Source: Gammaproteobacteria bacterium
GTDB lineage: Bacteria; Pseudomonadota; Gammaproteobacteria; Pseudomonadales; Halieaceae
Assembly (NCBI GenBank): GCA_030431585.1
Contig: JAUIIQ010000002.1
Span: 1-64,000, forward strand
DNA: 64,000 nucleotides
Reading direction: 5' to 3'
Made by a program: the position numbers and the translations under genes. Each line of letters opens with the position of its first letter. Position 1 is the stretch's first letter. The notes under the pieces are model-generated. The model was not told where the DNA came from. It did no database searches and worked only from the letters and a program-made list of their open reading frames with translations. Shown here piece by piece: positions 19,383 through 29,400 of the stretch.

Positions 19383-20309
19383 TCAGTCTTCGTAAGCGCG
19401 CAGGTACTCCTTGAGACCATTGGCCTGGGCACCCAGATCGGGTTGCACTACGACTACCGTTATAAAGCCCCTGGCAAACCACTCCTGGTCAGAGTTCTTC
19501 ACGTCTTCAACACCTTCAAACGGCGTGGTACCGCGTATACCACCGGGCGCGGTAGCGCCGATCTCCAGACCGACGCAGCCATCGCAGCCCATTTCTATGC
19601 TGCGCAGAGAGCCGCCCAGCAGTGGCAACTGGCCCTGGCGGGCGACCTTGACGCCTTTTGGCTCCCCCGGCGGGTAGTTGATGTTAAGAGCACGGCCGAA
19701 GGGAATGAGCGTTGAGTTGCCACGTTGAAAGGCGGGACGCTGCTCCAGGTAGCTGATGTAATCCACGACGAAGTCAGCCACTTCCATGCACTCGTCAGTC
19801 ATGCCTGCGTCTTCCTCGCAGCGTTCGTCGGTGCTGATCGCCAGTGCCGGGATGCGCTCTCCGCCCAGTACCAGGCCGGCGGCATGCAGGGCTGCGCCCA
19901 CGGTGCCTGAAGTATAGGTGGCGGCTGCCAGATTCGCGCCGTCATTGATGCCGGATACCAGGAGGTCGGGAGTTTCGCCGGCCACTTCACGTAGCAGGCT
20001 GAGACCGATGGCACCGGAACTGGCTGGCTCAGCTCCCTGGTCACCGCCCTCGAGGGCAACGGAATACTGGTTTTCTGCCTGCCGTGTAATCTCCAGGGCG
20101 CCAACATTGAAAGCGGTGCCGCTGCCGCTCTGGCCGTCCAGCGGGCCGGCGAGGATAACGGTGTGGCCCGCGGCTGTGAGCGCGTCATAGAGCGCCTGAA
20201 TGCCCGGTGTGGACCAGCCGTCGTCGTTGGTCAGTGCAATGTTGAGCGCCGATGCTGCGTTGCAGCCAATGAGCAGGCCGGTGGCGAGGGCGATAGATTT
20301 GAGCTGCAT
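19383..20309 (-). CDS. surE: SurE-family 5'/3'-nucleotidase with N-terminal signal peptide
   Basis: MQLKSIALATGLLIGCNAASA-LNIALTNDDGWSTPGIQALYDAL (SurE TNDDG motif after signal sequence); SGINDGANLA. Confidence 0.85.
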   Translation of the reverse strand: MQLKSIALATGLLIGCNAASALNIALTNDDGWSTPGIQALYDALTAAGHTVILAGPLDGQSGSGTAFNVGALEITRQAENQYSVALEGGDQGAEPASSGAIGLSLLREVAGETPDLLVSGINDGANLAAATYTSGTVGAALHAAGLVLGGERIPALAISTDERCEEDAGMTDECMEVADFVVDYISYLEQRPAFQRGNSTLIPFGRALNINYPPGEPKGVKVARQGQLPLLGGSLRSIEMGCDGCVGLEIGATAPGGIRGTTPFEGVEDVKNSDQEWFARGFITVVVVQPDLGAQANGLKEYLRAYED

Positions 20310-20565
20310 AAGCGTGTTTCCTTTTATTGTCGGGTAGCAATCAGCTCGCGCAGTATCAATGACGTGATGGCACTACCTGCTGCGCGATGTGTTGTGCCCC
20401 CCCCCCTGGCGACAGGCAGGAGACACGTTCCTGTTAAAAATAGGCCGAACTTTCAACAAGGTCCAGCTATTTGGCCCCGCTGATGAGGTGGATAACCTGA
20501 GCTGGTTTGCATAGCTTGCCGCCTGGCTATTATCTACAATGCTGTGAACCCTGAGAGATATTGCC

Positions 20566-21585
20566 ATGGACCTGACCCGACGAAACGCCCTGCTGGCCGG
20601 GGCCAGCCTCGCCGCCATGCCTATGCTGGGTGGTTGTACCGGCAGCGATTTCACCGTCTCCCCGGATACGAGCCTGCCCATTGGCCCCTTTGGCGCCCGG
20701 TCAACCGGCGAGGAAGTCACAGCAGACCTGAGCCTCGAGGGCAAGGTGGCGCTGGTAACAGGCTGCAACTCAGGGCTTGGTTACGAGACTATGCGTGTGC
20801 TTGCGCTGCGGGGTGTCCATGTATTGGGTACCGGTCGAACCATCGACAAGGCCGCGCGCGCTTGTGCCAGCGTTGCCGGCAAAGCCACGCCGCTGGCGCT
20901 TGAATTGTCTGACTTTCAGTCGGCAGTGGACTGCGCTGCAGCTGTGGCTGAACTGGGCGTGACCCCGGACATACTCATCCTCAACGCTGGTATCAACACC
21001 TTCGGTGAGCTGGAACTGGTCAATGGCATCGAAAAGACTTTTCTGGTGAATTTCCTGGGTCATTTCGTGCTGGTGAATCGGCTGCTGCCATCACTTCAGG
21101 CAAGGGATGATGGGCGGCTGGTGCATGTCAGCAGCCGGGCCGGTTATCGGCAGGCGCCTGCCGTTGGTATCGATTTCGATAATTTGCGGGGCGAGAAGGC
21201 TTTTGATGCTGGCGAAGCTTATGGTCGCTCCAAGCTTGCCAATGCGCTGTTCTCACTCGAACTTGCGGACCGGCTGCAGGGGACTGGAATCACCTCGAAC
21301 GCGATCCACCCCGGCCTGGTGAAGACCAATATAGCGCGCACGGCCCCGGCGCTGATTCGCGAAGGTTTTGAATTGCTGGGAGGGTTGATAGCCAAGAGCC
21401 CGGCAGAGGGTACGGCGACTCAGCTCTACGCCGCCACCAACCCGCGACTGGAAAACGTCTCGGGCGCCTACTTTGAAGACTGTAACCCGGTCATTGTCAG
21501 CGGCCCCCACCACATGACAGACAAACCCATGGCCCAGCGTTTGTGGGCAGTGGCGGAAGAAATGACCTCGGGGTACGTGATATGA
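20566..21585 (+). CDS. SDR-family oxidoreductase with Tat/lipoprotein-like signal
   Basis: MDLTRRNALLAGASLAAMPMLGGCTGS; Rossmann ALVTGCNSGLGYETMRVLALRG; NAG; YGRSK. Confidence 0.88.
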   Translation: MDLTRRNALLAGASLAAMPMLGGCTGSDFTVSPDTSLPIGPFGARSTGEEVTADLSLEGKVALVTGCNSGLGYETMRVLALRGVHVLGTGRTIDKAARACASVAGKATPLALELSDFQSAVDCAAAVAELGVTPDILILNAGINTFGELELVNGIEKTFLVNFLGHFVLVNRLLPSLQARDDGRLVHVSSRAGYRQAPAVGIDFDNLRGEKAFDAGEAYGRSKLANALFSLELADRLQGTGITSNAIHPGLVKTNIARTAPALIREGFELLGGLIAKSPAEGTATQLYAATNPRLENVSGAYFEDCNPVIVSGPHHMTDKPMAQRLWAVAEEMTSGYVI

Positions 21586-22412
21586 AACTGTTGAAAATTT
21601 TGCTGCTTGGTCTGTTGGTTTTATTCGCGCTGGTGATTATCGGCTTCAATGTCTGGGGCGCGGTCACACTGGGGTCGCTCACTCCTGATCCTGATGCCCA
21701 ACGTGATGCTTCCGCAAACCGTGTGGTCATGGTCTTTGGTGCCACTGGCTCAGTGGGGGATGGCTTGCTCAAGGCCGCCATGGAAGATGAAGAGGTGGAG
21801 CAGATTTATGCCTTGACGCGGCGCATGTCGCCGCGTCTTGAGCAGGGGAAAGCATCTGGTCGGGTAACGGTAATCGAGCACCAGGATTTTACTGACTACA
21901 GCGAATTGAGCGCCACGCTGTCGAGCGTGAATACAGTGCTTTGGGGGCTGGGTGCCTCATCCATTGGAATGGATCCAGAGCTTTACAGGCATATCCATGT
22001 GGACTTCCCGATCGCCTTTGTGGAAGCATGGATGGAGACGTCCGGCGCTGCGCCCAGGGCATTTCACTACGTGACCGGTATGGGCACAGGCGAGGGCGAA
22101 AGCGCCCGGTGGGCGAGGGACAAGGGAGAAGCGGAGCGGCGGGTGGCAGAAATGTCCCGGGGCACACCTTTGCGAACCTTCGGGCACCGCTCCGCCTGGG
22201 TGCGGCCCACAGATGAAAACGCCGGCGTCGCTATTTATCTGGGCGAAGCGCTGCTAAAACCCGGGCACCTGGTGATACGCGGCATTGACCTGGGCCGGGC
22301 GATGCTGGAGATCAGTGCGCGCACCGACGAGCTTGCCAGTGGCACACTCATCGACAATCGCGATGCCATCGAGTATGCCGCAGCCTACCGGCGTTACAAG
22401 GGCATTGAGTAG
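21582..22412 (+). CDS. NAD(P)-binding protein with N-terminal TM anchor
   Basis: MKLLKILLLGLLVLFALVIIGFNVWGAV then RVVMVFGATGSVGDGLLKA. Start overlaps the upstream stop (ATGA). Confidence 0.82.
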   Translation: MKLLKILLLGLLVLFALVIIGFNVWGAVTLGSLTPDPDAQRDASANRVVMVFGATGSVGDGLLKAAMEDEEVEQIYALTRRMSPRLEQGKASGRVTVIEHQDFTDYSELSATLSSVNTVLWGLGASSIGMDPELYRHIHVDFPIAFVEAWMETSGAAPRAFHYVTGMGTGEGESARWARDKGEAERRVAEMSRGTPLRTFGHRSAWVRPTDENAGVAIYLGEALLKPGHLVIRGIDLGRAMLEISARTDELASGTLIDNRDAIEYAAAYRRYKGIE

Positions 22413-22526
22413 CCGCGTTGCGCGCAAGCTGGCTGGCGCGAGTGCTGATGCAGCAGATAGAATTGTGCCAGATTAGCGGGCACTACCCTGCCCAAACCAA
22501 CATCAGGGCCCCTAGTGGAGAAGAGC

Positions 22527-22817
22527 ATGGCAAAGTCGCCAGACCCAGGCAATTACCGACTGATCAGTGGAGAGTTCAACCCGGAGGAGGCAAGGGAGAT
22601 TCTCATGACCCTGATTGAGGACAAGATAAGCTTTCACGAGCGCAACAACTGGAGTCGTCGCGAGCACCGTCTGGATACCGATGAAGGTGCCAAGCGTATT
22701 GATCAGCTGCGTAAAACCAAGGCGCAGATTGCCGCTTTACTGGAGGAGGCTGCCACCGCCGGGGACAGGCTCGCGATCAACTGCAATATCGAAATATCCC
22801 CGGCACCGAAGCGATAG
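22527..22817 (+). CDS. conserved hypothetical protein
   Basis: MAKSPDPGNYRLISGEFNPEEAREILMTLIEDKISFHERNNWSRREH...; plausible small soluble protein. Confidence 0.65.
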   Translation: MAKSPDPGNYRLISGEFNPEEAREILMTLIEDKISFHERNNWSRREHRLDTDEGAKRIDQLRKTKAQIAALLEEAATAGDRLAINCNIEISPAPKR

Positions 22818-22920
22818 GATATTCAGCTTGCTCCAGGCTCTGCCGGCAACGAGATAATACCCCGCTGCTCCGCTGAGACGCTTATAATAATTGTTCGCAG
22901 ACTGTTCAGGGCGCCGTAAC

Positions 22921-23802
22921 GTGGGAGACTTTTACGTAAGCTACGAGTACTGGTTCGCAGCAGTGCAGCTGGTGCTGGCGATGCTCGGTATGGGCGCCAC
23001 CCTTACCGGCAGGGATTTTCGTGATGTCGTCGCCGAACCGCTTGCGGTCACCGTGGGCACGCTGGTGCAGTTGGTAGCGGTGCCCGTTACCGCTTTCCTG
23101 TTTCTGCGCTTTGTGGGAGTAAGTGAGGGCGTGGCGGTGGGCATTGCCCTGATCGCCGCTATTCCGGGTGGGACCACCTCCAACATATTCAGCTTCCTGG
23201 CACGTGGCAACGCCGCCTTGTCCATCAGCATTACCGGTATCACCACGCTGGCCTGCCTGATTACCACACCACTGATTCTCTCTGTGCTGGTCAGTCAGTA
23301 TTTACCCGTAGATTTCTCCATGCCTACCGCGCAGATAATTCGCGAGATAGCGCTCACGTTGTTACTGCCACTGGCTGCAGGCATGCTCTACCTCTACCTG
23401 TACCCGCGCAGTGCAGCGACCCTTTCCAAGTGGAGTATTCGCGGGTCCCTCCTGGGCATCGTGCTGATTGTGGTCGGCTCTGCCAGCGCAGGCAGACTGG
23501 ATGCCGAGGCATTTGGGGGTGACAATATGTTGCTCGTTGCGTTGTTCTCAGCACTACTGGCGCTTATGGGGTACCTGGTGCCACGCGTATTGGGGTTGTC
23601 GCGTCCTGACGCCACTGCTATCGAATTCGAAGTGATTGTGCGTAACGTCAACCTGGGTGTCCTGATCAAGGCGGCTCTGTTCCCGGCCGCAGTGTCGGCT
23701 ACTGCAGCGCTTGGCGACATGGTGTTGTTCACGCTGTTGCTTTATGGCGCTCTGCAGATGCTCCTCAGTGCGCCAATCATCTGGTTGAAACGGCAACGCT
23801 AA
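22921..23802 (+). CDS. bile acid:sodium symporter (BASS) family transporter
   Basis: Multi-TM; VGIALIAAIPGGTTSNIFSFLARGNAALSISIT is a BASS signature. GTG start. Confidence 0.88.
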   Translation: MGDFYVSYEYWFAAVQLVLAMLGMGATLTGRDFRDVVAEPLAVTVGTLVQLVAVPVTAFLFLRFVGVSEGVAVGIALIAAIPGGTTSNIFSFLARGNAALSISITGITTLACLITTPLILSVLVSQYLPVDFSMPTAQIIREIALTLLLPLAAGMLYLYLYPRSAATLSKWSIRGSLLGIVLIVVGSASAGRLDAEAFGGDNMLLVALFSALLALMGYLVPRVLGLSRPDATAIEFEVIVRNVNLGVLIKAALFPAAVSATAALGDMVLFTLLLYGALQMLLSAPIIWLKRQR

Positions 23803-23899
23803 GGTTTAACCGAGTTGTTGCTCAGGTAATACCGCATTGATTCCCGCTCACTTCCCGATAGGCTTGCAGCTCCTCAACAGACAGTGATTGGGAAAGACC

Positions 23900-24079
23900 A
23901 TGAACCAAGTGAAATCCACCAAGAGCAATTCAGCGCCTGTTGGCCAGACTCGGGGTCAGCGTCTGGGTGAGTGGCTGCAGGACCCGCTGGGCGGCGTGAT
24001 CGCAGCCAGTGCCGCTACCATAGGTGCCTTCGGCGTTGTGCTGTCCGGCACCTGGTTGATCCATCTGGCAATGAACTGA
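23900..24079 (+). CDS. small single-TM hypothetical protein
   Basis: 59 aa: MNQVKSTKSNSAPVGQTRGQRLGEWLQDPLGGVIAASAATIGAFGVVLSGTWLIHLAMN. Confidence 0.45.
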   Translation: MNQVKSTKSNSAPVGQTRGQRLGEWLQDPLGGVIAASAATIGAFGVVLSGTWLIHLAMN

Positions 24080-24081
24080 GC

Positions 24082-24513
24082 TCAGAACAGCGTCAGTCGA
24101 ACAGCGTTGACTGCGAGCACCGTGAGGCAGAGGCTGGAAAGCAGGAACAACAGGAAGCGCACTGGAATGGTATTCACCAGGCCCTGCCAAAGGCTGTGCA
24201 GGACTCGCAGGACTGTGTAGGCCCAGGCCAGTGCCAGGTTCAAGCCGGAGGTGTCACCGGCCACCGCGAGCACCATGATCACCGCATAGAAAAGAGTGGG
24301 TTGCTCCACCAGGTGAGTGTTGTTATGTGACACCCAGTTGATGCGAGCCGGCATGGCAGACTCGACATCGATATAACGACCTCCGGGTGGGGATTGGGTC
24401 AGGTCCACCCCGGCCTTTTTGAAGGCGGGCATGCGGGTGAACATCACCCAGTAAAGGACAACCAGCGACCAGAGGATAAGGGTAGCTGCCGGTGCAAGAA
24501 GTGCAGAAGTCAT
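24082..24513 (-). CDS. MAPEG family protein
   Basis: HNNTHLVEQPTLFYAVIMVLAVAG...LAWAYTVLRVLHSL, 4 TM. Confidence 0.88.
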   Translation of the reverse strand: MTSALLAPAATLILWSLVVLYWVMFTRMPAFKKAGVDLTQSPPGGRYIDVESAMPARINWVSHNNTHLVEQPTLFYAVIMVLAVAGDTSGLNLALAWAYTVLRVLHSLWQGLVNTIPVRFLLFLLSSLCLTVLAVNAVRLTLF

Positions 24514-24589
24514 AGTGCTTACCTGTTATTTTCAATTGCTGGGAAAGCCCGCGCCGGCCGGTATAGCGCGTTGGCGAGGCAGGGGCTGG

Positions 24590-26440
24590 TTAAGCAGAGT
24601 AGCTGACTGGCAGCTCTTGCGCCACGTTATCTGGCCCGAACCAGGCGTAGTCGTAGCTCGTCTGCAGCAGTTCGATGGCCTGCAGCACTTCCGTAGTTTC
24701 CTGCAGGAACGCCGTTCTTCGCGCTTGCAGACCTGCCTGCGTAGCGTCGTTGAGGTGCCTGTGTCCAGCCAGCTGCAAGCCGGTGGCGAAGAGGTCGCTG
24801 GATATGGCTGACGCGCTGCTGATCTGGCGCCGCAGCAGCATTTCCTGCCCCCTGGACAGGAGCTCGCGGGTAAAGGTCCTGTCATCTTCGCTGGCGGCAT
24901 CATTCAGGGAGTGAAGGGACGTGGCAACCACCTGATAGGCTTCCGCGATTGAGCGTAATATGGCGTGGCCGAAACGGGGAGGGCGCCGGCGCAGTTGTTT
25001 GGAAATGGACGGACTGCTCTGCTGCCACTGCGGATAGCGAGCGGACAAGTCTGTATGCACTGCCTGCCAGAAAGCCTCACGCGGAAGAAAGAAAAACTCG
25101 AACTTGAACAGGTCGCGAAGTTTTTCAACGCGCTCGCGCAACTCGCTTTCCCCCGCCAGGGTTGCATCACCTGCGCTCATGGCCAATGCAATTTCCCCCA
25201 GTGCTGCAGCCAGGAAATAGTGGGTGATGGTATTGCGGTAGTAGGCGGCAGCCAACTGCTGGTCGTTGGCAATGTAGTAGACCGGAGTGCTGCCACCGTC
25301 GAAGGTCTTCACCAACCTTGCACTGCGCATGGACAGGACGGCGGCATCCACCTGTTCCTCGTCCTCCAGGCTGAATCCGCTGGCCAGCGGCAGCGCTTTC
25401 TCCTTTACCAGGTCCGCAATCTCTTTCGCCTGAAGAAATATCTCGCGCTTGCTCAGCGCGCGGCCATTCGCGCCAAGCAGGACCATCGCCAGAACATCTG
25501 CGGATTTTATCGGGGTGATCTGTTCTATGCGGGTGCACACCTCGAAAGCAAGCCGGGTAGCCAGGCTGGGGCCCACTTCCGGATTGGTATCTGCGCCCGC
25601 TCCGGGCAGGTCATTGACACCCACCGGCTCGGCAAAGCGCACATAGATCTTACCGTACGGTTCCTTCATGCCGACAATAAAATCAAAGAACCAGCGCAGC
25701 GACTCCTTGCGCTTGGGCAGGCCCTGTTGCAGTGCGACGTAGTCGTCGATCTCGGCGATGCGATCGAAGGCGATGGCAACGGGAACCAGTTTCACGTCGT
25801 GCATCTGTTCGCGTTCGCAGGCTTCCAGCACCCAGTTGAGAATACCCAGCCTGGGCGGCGAGAGTTTTCCGGTACGTGAACGGGTTCCCTCTATGGACCA
25901 CGTCAGCGGCAGGCGGTTGCGAATGAGATAATCGATATAGTGACGGAAAACCAGCTTGTAAACCGGATCATCCTGAAAACTGCGGCGCAGGAAGATCGCA
26001 CCCACGCGCCTCGCCAGCGCGCCGAAGCCGAAGAAATTCATGTTGATACCGGCGAACACCAGCGGCAGAGGCTTGAATCTGTTTTCATACAGTGAGAGCA
26101 GAAACACGAAACTGTCCATGTGGGATTTGTGCGACCACAGAAACAGCAGCAGGTGATCCTGCGACAGCTCGCGCAGTTGTTCCAGCGCTTCAACATTGAT
26201 GTCCAGCTCTGGTTCGTAACTGCGCGTGTAAACGAAGCGGGCCAGTCTGGCAGCAGGGGCCAGCCAGGACTCCCGTGGTGTAGCCGCAATTTCCCGCAGG
26301 CACTTGCGCGCATGCTTGTCTGCCTGTGCTGGTGATTTGCCGGTCGCCTGCGCCACGTCAGCAAGTTGGGCGACAAATTCTGGCTGGTCGAGCAGGGTGA
26401 ATGCCCCGTTAGCTGCCTTGTTGTGCTCTGTCGCGCTCAT
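24590..26440 (-). CDS. PlsB-like glycerol-3-phosphate acyltransferase
   Basis: LLLFLWSHKSHMDSFVF (HX4D-type), FGFGALARRVGAIFLRRSF, SIEGTRSRTGKLSPPRLGIL. Confidence 0.85.
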   Translation of the reverse strand: MSATEHNKAANGAFTLLDQPEFVAQLADVAQATGKSPAQADKHARKCLREIAATPRESWLAPAARLARFVYTRSYEPELDINVEALEQLRELSQDHLLLFLWSHKSHMDSFVFLLSLYENRFKPLPLVFAGINMNFFGFGALARRVGAIFLRRSFQDDPVYKLVFRHYIDYLIRNRLPLTWSIEGTRSRTGKLSPPRLGILNWVLEACEREQMHDVKLVPVAIAFDRIAEIDDYVALQQGLPKRKESLRWFFDFIVGMKEPYGKIYVRFAEPVGVNDLPGAGADTNPEVGPSLATRLAFEVCTRIEQITPIKSADVLAMVLLGANGRALSKREIFLQAKEIADLVKEKALPLASGFSLEDEEQVDAAVLSMRSARLVKTFDGGSTPVYYIANDQQLAAAYYRNTITHYFLAAALGEIALAMSAGDATLAGESELRERVEKLRDLFKFEFFFLPREAFWQAVHTDLSARYPQWQQSSPSISKQLRRRPPRFGHAILRSIAEAYQVVATSLHSLNDAASEDDRTFTRELLSRGQEMLLRRQISSASAISSDLFATGLQLAGHRHLNDATQAGLQARRTAFLQETTEVLQAIELLQTSYDYAWFGPDNVAQELPVSYSA

Positions 26441-26449
26441 ATGCCCTGT

Positions 26450-27079
26450 TCACCTCAGGTAGCCGGCCACCGCCACAAAGTGGCACACCGACCCGACAAG
26501 AACAAAAAAATGCCAGATACCGTGAGCGTGATTAAGCCACTGTGCCTTGTCCAACAAGTAGAACACGACCCCGGTGGTATACGCTACGCCGCCGGCGGTA
26601 AGCCAGCAGAAGCCAGCGGCGGGCAACGCGGCTCTCAGCCCTGCAATATCCAGAGAACAGGCCCAGCCCATCCCCAGGTAGATGGTCAGTTGCGCGAACT
26701 TGACTGCGCGGCCGGACAAGAATATTTCCGAAGCAATGCCGATGATTGCCAGTGTCCAGACCAGCGCAAGAATCAACCTGCCGCTGCCGGCAGGCATGCT
26801 TATGAGCATAAACGGTGTGTAGCTGCCGGCGATCAGCAGGTAGATTGAAATGTGGTCCAGCACTTTGAACAGCTGCTTCAGCTTTGGTGCCCGAAAACTG
26901 TGATACAGCGTCGACATGGTGTATAGCAGGACCAGGGTCAGTCCGAAGGTGGTAAAACCGACTATGGTCATCGGGTCACCGGTCTGCACACCCAGCGCCA
27001 GCAATGCGCCCAGGGCGATCAGCGCAAAAGCTGCCCCCACCAGATGGCTGATACTGTTTAACTTTTCTCCGTAGTACAT
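26450..27079 (-). CDS. hemolysin III / PAQR (TrhA-like) membrane protein
   Basis: MYYGEKLNSISHLVGAAFALIALG; MSTLYHSF; KVLDHISIYLLIAGSYTPF; GIWHFFVLVGSVCHFVAV. Confidence 0.92.
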   Translation of the reverse strand: MYYGEKLNSISHLVGAAFALIALGALLALGVQTGDPMTIVGFTTFGLTLVLLYTMSTLYHSFRAPKLKQLFKVLDHISIYLLIAGSYTPFMLISMPAGSGRLILALVWTLAIIGIASEIFLSGRAVKFAQLTIYLGMGWACSLDIAGLRAALPAAGFCWLTAGGVAYTTGVVFYLLDKAQWLNHAHGIWHFFVLVGSVCHFVAVAGYLR

Positions 27080-27286
27080 GGCGTCAGGTCTGCTTCCGGG
27101 CGGCCCGCCCAACGGTGATCATTGTAGTTCTTTCTGCCTGCCCCGGTAACGCATGGCGAATGCGCAGGCTCGCGTCAGTTAACGGGAGCTGAATAAAATT
27201 TGCACAATTTCCAGCCGGGTCTAGGCTTTACCCAGGCCCGCTGATGTCTGGGTAGTGTCGGGCTCAATCAATCGAGGGTAAGTAAA

Positions 27287-28051
27287 ATGAAAATAATCAG
27301 AAACATAGCACTTGCAACATCGGTATTCGCAACCACCTGGACTTCGGGAGCACTCGCTCAGGAAGAAGCTGCCAAGCCTGCGCCAGTAGAGGCATTCTAC
27401 TGCGACCTGAAGCCAGGGATGATGATGAAAGACCTCATGAAGGTGTCGGAGCGTTTCAGTAAGTGGGCCAAAAAGCACGATCCCCAGTACGCGGCCTGGA
27501 TATTGACGCCTCAGTTTGGAGAGTTTGCCGCCGGCCCGCAGTTCATCTGGTTGGGTTCTCATCCGTCGGGCGACGTGATGGGGAAAGGCCTTGACCGCTG
27601 GCAGGCTGATGGGGGCGATATTCAGGAAGATTTCAACAGCGTCATGTCATGTGCCGCCCATGGACTGGCAACGTCGGTGGAAGTACACGCGCCAGATGGT
27701 CCCCCCGAGGACGGCGTAGTCATGTTCTCTGAGTGCAGCATTGCCGACGGCGGTGACTGGAACAAGGCGATAGCGGCGCACAAGCAGTACGCCGCAGCGA
27801 TGCGCGGGCTGGGCGCGAAAAACTCCAACTGGATGTTTTTCCCCATGCTTGGCGGTTCCTCAGAGCGAGATTTTGACTATTGGGCTGTTTCGACTTTCGC
27901 TAACTGGACGCAGTTCTTCAGCGCTTACGAAATCTATGTCAATGGAGGAGGCTGGCAGAAAGGCATGGAGAGTCTGAAAGGTGCGGCAAGTTGCGCGCGG
28001 GGCTCGGCGTCTGTCTGGGATGTGAAAATGGTACACAAACCAGCGAGTTAG
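27287..28051 (+). CDS. periplasmic hypothetical protein
   Basis: Signal peptide ending GALA-QEE, 254 aa, good upstream spacing (gagggtaagtaaaatg). Confidence 0.7.
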   Translation: MKIIRNIALATSVFATTWTSGALAQEEAAKPAPVEAFYCDLKPGMMMKDLMKVSERFSKWAKKHDPQYAAWILTPQFGEFAAGPQFIWLGSHPSGDVMGKGLDRWQADGGDIQEDFNSVMSCAAHGLATSVEVHAPDGPPEDGVVMFSECSIADGGDWNKAIAAHKQYAAAMRGLGAKNSNWMFFPMLGGSSERDFDYWAVSTFANWTQFFSAYEIYVNGGGWQKGMESLKGAASCARGSASVWDVKMVHKPAS

Positions 28052-28099
28052 ATGCGTTTTCCTGGCAGGAATTGTCCCGTGTTTACGAGGGTGTTCCTG

Positions 28100-29320
28100 T
28101 CAGGAGGCTTCAGGACGCAGGCCCATGTCCCGCAGGGAATCGTCGGTCCAGCTGATAGCTTCGGCATAAAGTTTTGCCACCGTCCCGGTGTCCAGCGTGC
28201 CGCACGCGATCACAAGTTCGCTGCCAGATGCGATATCTTTGGCACAGCGCAGGACTTCACCGCGCACGCCCTTCTCAGATATAAGCGCCGCCTTCATTTC
28301 GCTGGTGAGCGCCAGTTGCTTGAGGATGGTTTCCAGTCTGGTGTCCATCAGGGAATCAAGGATGGAAAACAGGCCGACGGTGAAGAAGCTGTCCGGATCG
28401 TCCTCTCCGAGATGCTGCCCCAGTAGCTCGCAGAGTTTTGCGCGCACCAGGGCCAGAGTGATCAATTCGCTGGGCTTTTCATCCACGCTGGCCATCATGT
28501 ACAGGATTGCCCATTGGCGAATGGTGTTGCGGCCAAGATAAACAATAGCCTCGCGAATAGACTCCAGGCGGCGCGTCAGGCCATTGGCTACCGAGTTGGC
28601 GTAGCTCAGGGTTTTTACCCCCAGCGCCACGTCGCGACTGACCAGCTGATGCAAGTCCTCGATATCAGACTCCGGGTCGTTGACCTGGGCCAGCAATTGC
28701 AACAGCGCAAGTTTGTTGGCATTCATTCGCCGCCCGCTGATGATTTTGGGTTTGGCGAAGAAGTAACCCTGGAAATAGTCCACGCCCATGGCGCTGAGCG
28801 CATCAAACTCTTCGGGCGTCTCCACTTTTTCCGCCAGAATCTTGCAATCGTAGCGGCGCAGACGTTCGATGGTCGGGGCCCACTGCTCCCGTGGCAGCTC
28901 CATGATGTCGAGCTTCACTGTGTCCACCATCGGTAACACCTGGTCATAATCTGGATGATCTACAAAATCATCCAGAGCCAGGGTAAAGCCTCGCCGGTGA
29001 AGGGATTTGATACCGGTGATCGTTGCCTCGTTGAGGGTGATGGTTTCCAGTAACTCCAGTACCACCCCGCGAGGTGATATGGGTATCAGCTCGGGCTCCG
29101 CGAGAAATTGCTGGGGGAGATTGATGAACCCCAAATGCCCGCCAGTCAGTTTGTCCAGACCGATTTCGGCGCTGGTAGTAATAACGTCAGCCGTGGCCTG
29201 GTTTTCGTCCAGGCTGGCCGGTGCCGCATTTTCATTGGAGTCGCGAAACAACAGCTCGTAGGCAAACAGTTGCACGTTCCTGTCGAAGATGGGCTGTCTG
29301 GCGAGGAAGTAGGGGGTCAC
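28100..29320 (-). CDS. EAL + HDOD domain signalling protein (YuxH-like)
   Basis: MTPYFLARQPIFDRNVQLFAYELLFRDS; DDFVDHPDYDQVLPMVDTVKLDIMEL; LAEKVETPEEF; C-terminal HDOD. Confidence 0.9.
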   Translation of the reverse strand: MTPYFLARQPIFDRNVQLFAYELLFRDSNENAAPASLDENQATADVITTSAEIGLDKLTGGHLGFINLPQQFLAEPELIPISPRGVVLELLETITLNEATITGIKSLHRRGFTLALDDFVDHPDYDQVLPMVDTVKLDIMELPREQWAPTIERLRRYDCKILAEKVETPEEFDALSAMGVDYFQGYFFAKPKIISGRRMNANKLALLQLLAQVNDPESDIEDLHQLVSRDVALGVKTLSYANSVANGLTRRLESIREAIVYLGRNTIRQWAILYMMASVDEKPSELITLALVRAKLCELLGQHLGEDDPDSFFTVGLFSILDSLMDTRLETILKQLALTSEMKAALISEKGVRGEVLRCAKDIASGSELVIACGTLDTGTVAKLYAEAISWTDDSLRDMGLRPEAS

Positions 29321-29400
29321 GTCCGCAGCCTGTTCATATGATGTCTCAGCATAGTGGTTCCTATGGTGTTTCCAGCGGGCCTTTTTTACAAGGCGCCTGC

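Noticed and set aside
27229-27254. 7-bp inverted repeat tacccag...ctgggta upstream of 27287
   Set aside because: Short and expected by chance at this length; not enough to call an operator.
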